39,139 bases of DNA, from contig JAHJTB010000479.1 of assembly GCA_018830135.1 (NCBI GenBank), forward strand, positions 1 to 39,139. The letters run 5' to 3'. A model generated the notes under the pieces. The model was not told where the DNA came from and ran no database searches. It was given only the letters and a program-made list of their open reading frames with translations. Positions 9,734-17,163 of the stretch are shown here, piece by piece. Source of the DNA: Pseudomonadota bacterium (GTDB lineage: Bacteria; Desulfobacterota; Desulfarculia; Adiutricales; JAGVGV01). Positions within the stretch are counted from its first letter, which is position 1. Every line of letters begins with the position of its first letter. The translations under genes and the position numbers were made by a program.

Positions 9734-10726
9734 ATGAGCGGAGCGACGGTGAATACGGTCATGGGAGCCGTTGAGGCAAAGGACCTGGGGCGGACCCTGA
9801 TGCACGAGCACATCGTTTTCGGCTATCCCGGCTGGTACGGCGATCTGAGCGTGGCGCCGTACGATCGGGAGGCCGCGCTGGAAGCCGGTCTGGAACTCAT
9901 GGATCGGGTCAAGGAATACGGAGTGAATGCCCTGGTGGATGCCACGCCCAACGACTGCGGCCGGGACGTGGAACTGCTCCGGGAAATATCCGAACGGACC
10001 GGTGTTCACATCATCTGTTCCACCGGGTACTACCACGAGGGCGAGGGGGCGCCGGTCTATTTCAAGATTCGCAACAAGGTCGGCGATGCCGTAGCCGAGA
10101 TACACGAGCTGTTCGTCAAGGAGATCACCGAGGGGATCGGCGGCACCGGGATCAAGGCCGGGGTGATCAAGGTCGCTTCGGGCAAGAATGTCATCACCGA
10201 CTACGACAAGCTGTTTTTCAAGGCCGCCGCCCGGGCCCAGCAGGACACGGGCGTGCCCATCATCACCCATACCCAGGCCGGGACCATGGGGCCGGAGCAG
10301 GCCCGGCTGCTGATTTCCGAGGGGGCCGATCCCGGGCGGATCATGATCGGCCACATGAGCGACAGCACGGACATCCGCTACCACGTCCGGGTCCTTAACG
10401 AAGGGGTCTTCGTGGGCATCGATCGCCTGGGGCTCCAGTACATCGTCGGATGCCCGTGGGACGTCGAACGATACGCGGTCATCATCGGCCTTGTGGGCAT
10501 CGGATACGCGGACCGGCTGATGTTCTCCCACGACTGGGTCGCCTACTGGATGGGCCGCGAGACGCCCATGTCGGAAGCGGCCGTGCCTCTGCTCGGCAAC
10601 TGGTACCCGACCCATCTCTTCAAAAACGTCATCCCGGCCCTCAAGAAGGGGGGCGTGTCCGAGGCCCAGATCAAGACCATGATCGAGGGCAATCCCCGGC
10701 GGCTGTTCGAGGGCGGCCCGGCCTGA
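9734..10726 (+). CDS. Phosphotriesterase/lactonase-family metallohydrolase
   Basis: LMHEHIVFGYPG (HxH), AGVIKVAS (bridging Lys region), ITHTQAG, IGHMSDSTD, MFSHDW: PTE/PLL-type metal-ligand pattern. Confidence 0.85.
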   Translation: MSGATVNTVMGAVEAKDLGRTLMHEHIVFGYPGWYGDLSVAPYDREAALEAGLELMDRVKEYGVNALVDATPNDCGRDVELLREISERTGVHIICSTGYYHEGEGAPVYFKIRNKVGDAVAEIHELFVKEITEGIGGTGIKAGVIKVASGKNVITDYDKLFFKAAARAQQDTGVPIITHTQAGTMGPEQARLLISEGADPGRIMIGHMSDSTDIRYHVRVLNEGVFVGIDRLGLQYIVGCPWDVERYAVIIGLVGIGYADRLMFSHDWVAYWMGRETPMSEAAVPLLGNWYPTHLFKNVIPALKKGGVSEAQIKTMIEGNPRRLFEGGPA

Positions 10727-10761
10727 CCGGCCGGGTCTCCGGATTCAAGGCGCAAATTTCC

Positions 10762-10789
10762 TTGACAATATACCGCCGGCCGATATAAT
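10762..10789 (+). promoter_or_regulatory. Consensus sigma70-type promoter
   Basis: TTGACA (10762-10767), 16-nt spacer, TATAAT (10784-10789). Confidence 0.85.
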
Positions 10790-10803
10790 TGACCCACGAG
10801 GAT

Positions 10804-10872
10804 ATGAGTATGCACGTCGTCACGCCCAATTATTATTACTTTTATTTTTTTAGGAGGACGTCCGGGCTTTAG
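10804..10872 (+). CDS. Aromatic-residue-rich leader peptide (MSMHVVTPNYYYFYFFRRTSGL); the second ATG at 10810 may be the real start
   Basis: ATG...TAG mini-ORF with TAT TAT TAC TTT TAT TTT TTT (YYYFYFF). GAGG SD at 10798-10801 is 8 nt before the ATG at 10810. Confidence 0.85.
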   Translation: MSMHVVTPNYYYFYFFRRTSGL

Positions 10873-10929
10873 TGTGTGACGACGCCCACGACCAGGAATC
10901 AAGCGGAGCACACACTCCGCTTTTTTATT
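10815..10929 (+). promoter_or_regulatory. Transcription attenuator (segments 1:2, 2:3, 3:4)
   Basis: 1:2 = CGTCGTCAC (10815-10823)/GTGACGACG (10876-10884). 2:3 = AGTGTGTG (10871-10878)/CACACACT (10909-10916). 3:4 = AAGCGGAG (10901-10908)/CTCCGCTT (10915-10922). Confidence 0.85.
10901..10929 (+). terminator. Rho-independent terminator of the attenuator
   Basis: AAGCGGAG-CACACA-CTCCGCTT followed by TTTTATT. Confidence 0.9.
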
Positions 10930-10975
10930 GGGCCGAAACCAGCCCTAACGGATGTCTTTTCGGAGGAAACGGGTC

Positions 10976-12565
10976 ATGACCCATCCCGCCCCCTTGGCGC
11001 CCTTGTCCGAATCCGATCCCGAACTGGCGCGCCTGAGTATCAACGACCGGCTCAGCCTGATCAGCCTGATCGACGAAGGAATTCGTCTGGGCTCTTCCGA
11101 CTCCCCCAAGGTGGCCGACCTGTTCGGCAACCTCTGGCAACTGGTCGGGGCCACGGTTTCGGGCAGCAAAATCGATCGTCTGGCGCCCGAACTCACCCCG
11201 AAAGGCTTTCGGGTCTTCGAGATCAACGCCGATTCCGGAGAAAACCTGGGCCGGCTGAACATGATTTATCTCAAAAAGCCCATCCCCTGCTATTACCTGG
11301 TCTTTGTCGAGGTCGCGCCGCCCTTCCGGCGCAAGGGCCTGGGGAATCGAATCCTGGAGTACTTCCGGGGCTTTTTGAAGGAAAAATCCGCGGTGGGCAT
11401 CCTGGACAACATCATTCCCGAGGACGATCCGACGTATGACATTTACGCCAAACAGGCCTGGGAACCCATCGAGGACGTCATCGGGGAAGGCTTGACCGAT
11501 CCGGAAGACAACTACATGGTCTTCATCCCGCCCTGCCTGCGAGGGAAGGACATTCGCGGACCCCTGGTCAAGCTGATCCATCACTTGAAAAGGAAGCGCG
11601 CCGTCATCGATATGCGGGACAACGAGGTCATGGTCGGCCGGACCATCGCCGAGTTCCGGGAGGTGTTTGGCGCCCTTCGGGCCTATTTCGGACCGGAGAT
11701 CGACCGGGGCGAAACCTCGCGGCTCATGTGCTTCATGTTCACCCGCTTCGTGACCAAGCTGATCGCTTTTCGCCGCCGGATCGGCGAACTGATCGGGTAC
11801 ACCGGCGGCGACTCCCTGGAGCAGATCATTCTGCCCGGGGAAATCGCGGTCCTGCCCGTCCAGTCCTACGCGCCCCGGGAACTGGACAGCAGGCCGCTGT
11901 CCTGGTTCGGTGAAGAGGACCTGTGGGTCAGGCTGCCCGAGGACCTCAAACAGCGGCCGGCCCGCTTCATCGAATCGTTGCCCGACTATCAACGCCCCAG
12001 CCTGATCAACTGGCGGCGGGACCGGGGGGGCGAACCGGGCCGGACCATGACCCTCGGCGATCTGATGGACCTGGGCTTCGATCCGACACGGCTCAAGGAA
12101 ATCGCGGTCGATGGCCGGGACTACATTTTCGAACGCATCCAGGTCCGCCAGGTCGAGGAACTGAGGAGAAAAAAGGAGATTCTGGAGCGGCTGGCTTCGG
12201 AAATGCCCGGGGCTCGGGTCAAGAACGCCCGGCTCGGGGCCAACCAGGTTCGGCTGGTCATACTCGACAGCGGAAACGCGTACGTCCTGCGCCGCAAGGT
12301 GGAAGGCATCCACTGGGAGGAGGCGGTCGAACAGCTCCAGACCACGGAGGAGTTGAAAAAGGTCAATGCTTCGACCCGGATCGACCGGCTGATCCTGGCC
12401 ACCGTCCGTAAGGTCAACCAGACCGTTGCCCGTAAGCTGGACCTGGACGAAAAAATGGTCCAGGACCAGATGACCTGCTTCGTTTCCTGGGACCTGGCCG
12501 GCAACCGGCCCCGGCTGCTTATCGACTACGCCGGCACTTCCCTCGATGCGGTATGGATGGCCTGA
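10976..12565 (+). CDS. GNAT-domain protein of unknown function (about 529 aa)
   Basis: SD GGAGGA then ATG at 10976. N-terminal GNAT signature YLVFVEVAPPFRRKGLGNRILEYF (acetyl-CoA loop RRKGLG); C-terminal about 350 aa not recognised. Confidence 0.75.
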   Translation: MTHPAPLAPLSESDPELARLSINDRLSLISLIDEGIRLGSSDSPKVADLFGNLWQLVGATVSGSKIDRLAPELTPKGFRVFEINADSGENLGRLNMIYLKKPIPCYYLVFVEVAPPFRRKGLGNRILEYFRGFLKEKSAVGILDNIIPEDDPTYDIYAKQAWEPIEDVIGEGLTDPEDNYMVFIPPCLRGKDIRGPLVKLIHHLKRKRAVIDMRDNEVMVGRTIAEFREVFGALRAYFGPEIDRGETSRLMCFMFTRFVTKLIAFRRRIGELIGYTGGDSLEQIILPGEIAVLPVQSYAPRELDSRPLSWFGEEDLWVRLPEDLKQRPARFIESLPDYQRPSLINWRRDRGGEPGRTMTLGDLMDLGFDPTRLKEIAVDGRDYIFERIQVRQVEELRRKKEILERLASEMPGARVKNARLGANQVRLVILDSGNAYVLRRKVEGIHWEEAVEQLQTTEELKKVNASTRIDRLILATVRKVNQTVARKLDLDEKMVQDQMTCFVSWDLAGNRPRLLIDYAGTSLDAVWMA

Positions 12566-12589
12566 TCCCGGGCGCACGATATTCGTAGC

Positions 12590-12658
12590 CCGGCGGCTCC
12601 TGGCAAAGACGATGATGGTCCTTCCGTCTTTGCGAGGGGCCGCCGGCGACCAGGCAAT
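12590..12658. repeat. Imperfect long palindrome / possible dispersed-repeat copy
   Basis: CCGGCGGCTCCTGGCAAAGACG (12590-12611) and CGTCTTTGCGAGGGGCCGCCGG (12625-12646) form an imperfect stem; continues CGACCAGGCAATC. Confidence 0.6.
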
Positions 12659-12727
12659 CAATCTATTGGATTCTATATAATTTCCGTCCCCCGGCCTGGA
12701 TACCGAGTGAGAAATCCGGGCTTCTAT

Positions 12728-13084
12728 CTAGAATGTCAGCATGACCCAGTCGCTTTTGAGCATCTCGGTCAGCGGCTGTCCCATGTATTTGACTTCTATC
12801 CCAAGAGCGGCCAGATCGTCGGATACGCCGTACATGTCCGAGCAGGCCTTGCAGGCCTGCAGTTCGACCCCCGCCTGCGACACCGCGCCGATCTGTTCCC
12901 GCAGATTCGGATCGTCACTGAGCAGTTTGGCCGACGGTCCCCAGACCACCAGACGCACCTGTTCCCACCAGCCCCGCAGTTTGGCGTTCCGGGTATACAT
13001 GAAGACCAGTTTTTCGGCGACATCCGGGTCCCCCGAACTCCAGATCACGCACAACTTTCCCGTGGCTTCAGTTTTTTCGGTCAT
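12728..13084 (-). CDS. DsrE/DsrF-like family small protein
   Basis: MTEKTEATGKLCVIWSSGDPDVAEKLVFMYTRNAKLRGWWEQVRLVVWGPSAKLL...VELQACKACSDMYGV...: DsrE-like fold pattern. SD caaggagggt upstream. Confidence 0.72.
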   Translation of the reverse strand: MTEKTEATGKLCVIWSSGDPDVAEKLVFMYTRNAKLRGWWEQVRLVVWGPSAKLLSDDPNLREQIGAVSQAGVELQACKACSDMYGVSDDLAALGIEVKYMGQPLTEMLKSDWVMLTF

Positions 13085-13200
13085 TTTACCCTCCTTGTAG
13101 GCTGCGCCTTCGGGCCGAATGTCGGCCCGGGGCGATGTTCCCTCTTGATATCCATACACCACAACCCGGTTTTTTGCCCGCCGGGTCCAGACCGGTCGTC

Positions 13201-13229
13201 TTGACACCACCGGGCGGTCGACCTATAGT
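13201..13229 (+). promoter_or_regulatory. Sigma70-type promoter upstream of the aminotransferase operon
   Basis: TTGACA (13201-13206), 17-nt spacer, TATAGT (13224-13229). Confidence 0.7.
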
Positions 13230-13375
13230 TACAAAAGGAATGCCGCGAATCAGGCCTTGCCGCAAGAACTCAGATGACCCGGTCCGAGGCGAACGCGTGA
13301 ATCGTCCTGCTTTCCGTCGTTCGTATCGGGCAGGCAGCCCCAGGCCATGACGCCAATACCTTCCGAGGAGACACC

Positions 13376-14563
13376 ATGACCATTGATTCCCTTCAGTTCA
13401 AGGACCTCGATCCGGGAGAACGGCTGCTCATGGGGCCGGGCCCCAGCAACGTACCGGCCCGGGTGCTCCAGGCCATGGCCGCCCCCTGCATCGGTCACCT
13501 GGACGCCCGGTTTCTGACTTACATGGACGAGACCCAGAAGCTGCTGCGGTTTCTATTCCAGACGGAAAATGCCCTGACGATCCCGGTTTCCGGAACCGGC
13601 AGCGCCGGCATGGAGACCTGTTTCGTCAATCTGGTCGAGCCCGGAGATGAGGTGGTCGTCTGCGTCAACGGCGTTTTCGGTACGCGGATGTCGGATATCG
13701 TCGGCCGTCTGGGCGGCAAGCTGACCCGGGTGGACGCGGAATGGGGGCGGGCCGTGGACCCGGAGGCCGTGCGCAGGGCCGTCCGGAACGGGCGGCCCAA
13801 GGTTCTGGCCGTGGTTCATGCCGAGACCTCCACCGGCGTCAGACAGCCCCTCGATGATCTGGCGGCCATTGCCCGGGAGTGCGGCGCGCTGTTCATGGTG
13901 GACACGGTCACCTCCCTGGGCGGCATCGAAGTTGCCCTGGACCGGATCGGGGTGGACGCGGCGTACAGCGGCACCCAGAAATGTATTTCCTGCCCGCCCG
14001 GACTCGCCCCGGTCTCCTTCAGTTCGGCGGCCGTCCAGGCCATGGAAAAACGGAAGACGCCCGTGGTCAGTTGGTACCTGGACATGACCATGGTTCGGAG
14101 TTACTGGGGCGAGGAGAGAAAGTATCATCACACCGCGCCGATCAACATGACCTACGGCCTGCGCGAGGCCCTGCGCCTGATCGCCGAGGAGGGGCTCGAT
14201 GCCCGTTTCGAACGGCATCGCCTCAACCATCGGGCCCTGGTGGCCGGCCTGGAGGCCATGGGGCTGGCCATGCTGGCGCCCGAAGCCGAGCGCCTGCCCA
14301 TGCTCAACGCGGTCCGCGTTCCCGAAGGGGCCGACGATCTGAAGGTGCGCCAGTCGCTGATGCGGAACTGGAACATCGAGATCGGCGGCGGTCTGGGCGC
14401 TCTGGCCGGAAAAATCTGGCGCGTAGGGCTCATGGGCCATACCTCCCGCCGGCAGTCCGTATATCTTTTCCTGTCCGCCCTCGAGACCGTGCTCAAGGCC
14501 CAGGGCCTTTCGTTAAGGCCCGACGCCCTGGACGCGGCGGCGGCGGTTTACGGTTCGACTTGA
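13376..14563 (+). CDS. Class V aminotransferase, alanine-glyoxylate / serine-glyoxylate type
   Basis: MGPGPSNVPARVLQAMAAPCIGHLD, GTGSAGMET, MVDTVTSLGGIEV, YSGTQKCISCPPGLAP (PLP lysine region). Confidence 0.9.
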   Translation: MTIDSLQFKDLDPGERLLMGPGPSNVPARVLQAMAAPCIGHLDARFLTYMDETQKLLRFLFQTENALTIPVSGTGSAGMETCFVNLVEPGDEVVVCVNGVFGTRMSDIVGRLGGKLTRVDAEWGRAVDPEAVRRAVRNGRPKVLAVVHAETSTGVRQPLDDLAAIARECGALFMVDTVTSLGGIEVALDRIGVDAAYSGTQKCISCPPGLAPVSFSSAAVQAMEKRKTPVVSWYLDMTMVRSYWGEERKYHHTAPINMTYGLREALRLIAEEGLDARFERHRLNHRALVAGLEAMGLAMLAPEAERLPMLNAVRVPEGADDLKVRQSLMRNWNIEIGGGLGALAGKIWRVGLMGHTSRRQSVYLFLSALETVLKAQGLSLRPDALDAAAAVYGST

Positions 14564-17154
14564 TCGCCGCCGAAATATCGGCCCGCCTGGCCCGGATTGT
14601 CGGACCGGAAAACATTTCGGCCGGCCGATTCGAACGGCGCGTGTATTCCTATGACGCCTCCCTGGTCGAAGGCCTGCCTGACGCGGTGGTCTTTCCCGGC
14701 GACGTGGAGCAGACGTCGGCCGTGGTCCGGGAGATCACCCGGGCCGGACTTCCCATCGTGCCTCGGGGATTCGGGACCAACCTGTCCGGGGGCAGCATCG
14801 CCCTGCGCGGCGGGGTGATCGTCAGCCTCGCCCGACTGAACCGAATACTGGGTCTTGAACCCCTTAACCGGCGGGCCGTGGTCCAGCCCGCGGTGACTAA
14901 CCTCGAACTTCAGCAGGCCTTGTCATCTCTGGGTTTTTTCTATGCACCCGACCCGGCCAGCCAGAAAGTGGCCACCCTGGGCGGGAACGCCTCCGAGAAC
15001 TCCGGCGGCCCCCGATGTCTGAAATACGGCGTCACCACCAATCACATTCTCGAACTCGAAGTCGTCATGCCGGACGGCGAGCTGGTCCGGCTGGGCGGGC
15101 CCAACGGGGACGCGGCCGGGTACGATCTCCGAGGGGTTATGATCGGCAGCGAAGGGACCTTCGGCCTGATAACGGAACTGACCCTTCGCATCCTGCCCCA
15201 ACCGGAGTCCGTCCTGACCATGCTGGCTGTGTACGACGATCTGCCGGCCGCCGCGGTCACGGTTTCGGAAATCATCGCCGCCGGCATCGTCCCGGCTGCT
15301 TTGGAAATGATGGACCGGCCGGTCATGCGGGCCGTCGAGGATAGCTTTCCTTGCGGCTACCCCCTCGACGCCGCAGCCGTGCTGATCATCGAAGTCGAGG
15401 GCCTGGCCGCCGGGCTGGCGTCCCAGGCCGAGCGGATCGAGCGGATATGTCTGGCCCGGGGCTGCCGGGAGGTTCGTGAAGCCAAGACCCGGGAGGAGAG
15501 GGACCGTTTGTGGGCCGGCCGCCGGGGGGCTTTGGGGGCCGTGGCCCGGCTGGCCCCGCGATACCTGGTCGCCGATTGTACGGTGCCCAGAACCCGGCTC
15601 CCCGAGGCCCTGGAAAGCGTCCGCTCGGTAGCCGAACGGTACGGGCTGGCCTACGGCAACGTCTTCCACGCCGGCGACGGCAACCTGCACCCCCTCCTGC
15701 TTTTCGACCCCACCGGGCCGGACGCCATCGAACAGGTCCACCGGGCCGGATTCGAAATCATGCGGGCCTGCGTGGACCTGGGGGGGACTATTACCGGGGA
15801 GCACGGTATCGGAGCGGAAAAAAAGGAGGCCATGCGGCTGGTTTTTTCCGAAGCGGACCTGGCCGTCATGCAGGGTCTGAAGCAGTCCTTCGATCCCGAG
15901 GGCCTGCTCAATCCGGGCAAGATGTTTCCAGCCGAATCGATCGACCCCGACTCGAACCTGCCACCCGGACCGTGGCCGGACCCGGACGGGGAATTGAGGC
16001 CCGAGGACGAAGGCCAGGCGGCCGAAATGGTCCGCTGGGCCGCGGGCCGGAGCCGCGCGCTTCGACCCATCGGACTGGGGCGGCGGCGCGAGTTCGGCAA
16101 CCAGGCCTCACGGCCCCTGGTCGATCTGCACAGCACCGGTCTGCCGGAGGCGATAGACCACGATCCGGCCAATCAGCTGGTTACGGTCGGGGCGGGGACG
16201 TCCCTGCGACGTCTACAGGCGGTCCTGTCCCAAGGCGGCCAGTGGCTGCCGCTACGTCCGCCCCGGACCGATGGCTGGACCATCGGCGGTCTGGTCGCCT
16301 TGAACGCCTGCGGACCGGATCGGCTGGCTTATGGCGCCCCCCGCGACCTGCTCCTGGGGCTGCGCTTCGTTTCCGGCCGGGGCTGTCCGATCCAGGCCGG
16401 CGGCCGGGTGGTCAAAAACGTGGCCGGGTACGACATGACCCGTCTCATGGCCGGTTCGGCGGGTACACTGGGCTTTCTGACGAAGCTGAACTTCAAGGTG
16501 GCCCCACTGCCCCAGTCCGGACTGATTCTCGAAGCCGCGGGCCTATTGGACCCATGTGCCCGGGCCGCGGAAGCGCTTCTGACCTCACCGTTGGAACCGA
16601 TCTGGGCGGTCGCCGTTCCGGCGCCTGACGCCGCCGCTCTTTCAGGCCCATGGATTCTGAACATCGGTTTCGAGGGCCTGGAGGAGCCGGTGCGCGATGC
16701 GGCGGGGCGGGGCCGGGAACTGCTGGCCCGGGCCGGTCTGGAGGCGACCCCGGCCCGGGCCTTTGAACGGGACACGGCGATCTGGGACGCCCTGTTCGGC
16801 CCGCTCGACCAGGCGCCTTGCCTGCTCAGGCTCGACCTGCCGCCGGACCGGATCGCGGACTGTCTGGCCATGGCCGGGCCGTTGATCGCGACGTCTCGCG
16901 TGGTGCTGGACCTGGGACTCGGCCGGCTGTCGGCCGGGATGGAAGACCTGTCCAACGAGGCATGGGCCAGGCTGTGCGCCCTGGCGGCCGAACACGGGGG
17001 ACGGGCCTTTCTGGAAAAGGCCCCCCCGGAATTCAAGCGGGAAAACGACGTCTTCGGCCCAGCCCGGCCGGAATGGCGGATCGGCCACCGGATCAAGGCC
17101 CTCCTGGACCCCGGATCGATATTCGCTCCCGGGTGCCTGCCGGGCGGGAAGTAA
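14560..17154 (+). CDS. Fused glycolate oxidase GlcD-GlcE-like FAD-binding protein
   Basis: TTG start overlapping the upstream TGA. GlcD half (PRGFGTNLSGGS, HAGDGNLHPLLLFD, TGEHGIGAEKKEAM, LLNPGKMFP), then GlcE-like half (LGRRREFGNQ, VGAGTSLRRLQ, GRVVKNVAGYDMTRLMAGSAGTLGFLT) with no stop between. Confidence 0.87.
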   Translation: MIAAEISARLARIVGPENISAGRFERRVYSYDASLVEGLPDAVVFPGDVEQTSAVVREITRAGLPIVPRGFGTNLSGGSIALRGGVIVSLARLNRILGLEPLNRRAVVQPAVTNLELQQALSSLGFFYAPDPASQKVATLGGNASENSGGPRCLKYGVTTNHILELEVVMPDGELVRLGGPNGDAAGYDLRGVMIGSEGTFGLITELTLRILPQPESVLTMLAVYDDLPAAAVTVSEIIAAGIVPAALEMMDRPVMRAVEDSFPCGYPLDAAAVLIIEVEGLAAGLASQAERIERICLARGCREVREAKTREERDRLWAGRRGALGAVARLAPRYLVADCTVPRTRLPEALESVRSVAERYGLAYGNVFHAGDGNLHPLLLFDPTGPDAIEQVHRAGFEIMRACVDLGGTITGEHGIGAEKKEAMRLVFSEADLAVMQGLKQSFDPEGLLNPGKMFPAESIDPDSNLPPGPWPDPDGELRPEDEGQAAEMVRWAAGRSRALRPIGLGRRREFGNQASRPLVDLHSTGLPEAIDHDPANQLVTVGAGTSLRRLQAVLSQGGQWLPLRPPRTDGWTIGGLVALNACGPDRLAYGAPRDLLLGLRFVSGRGCPIQAGGRVVKNVAGYDMTRLMAGSAGTLGFLTKLNFKVAPLPQSGLILEAAGLLDPCARAAEALLTSPLEPIWAVAVPAPDAAALSGPWILNIGFEGLEEPVRDAAGRGRELLARAGLEATPARAFERDTAIWDALFGPLDQAPCLLRLDLPPDRIADCLAMAGPLIATSRVVLDLGLGRLSAGMEDLSNEAWARLCALAAEHGGRAFLEKAPPEFKRENDVFGPARPEWRIGHRIKALLDPGSIFAPGCLPGGK

Positions 17155-17163
17155 GGGCGCGCC

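Noticed and set aside
6533-10615. 1360-aa antisense ORF spanning the propeller, ligase and hydrolase genes
   Set aside because: H/G/D/R-rich shadow ORF from GC-biased codons opposite three well-supported genes; no recognisable motif.
10925-12661. 578-aa antisense ORF opposite the GNAT gene
   Set aside because: No motif, and the plus strand has promoter, attenuator, SD and a GNAT signature.
13879-14559. N-terminal extension of the 1091-aa ORF containing GlcD-GlcE
   Set aside because: It overlaps the aminotransferase in another frame and is low-complexity R/G/P; homology begins near the TTG at 14560.
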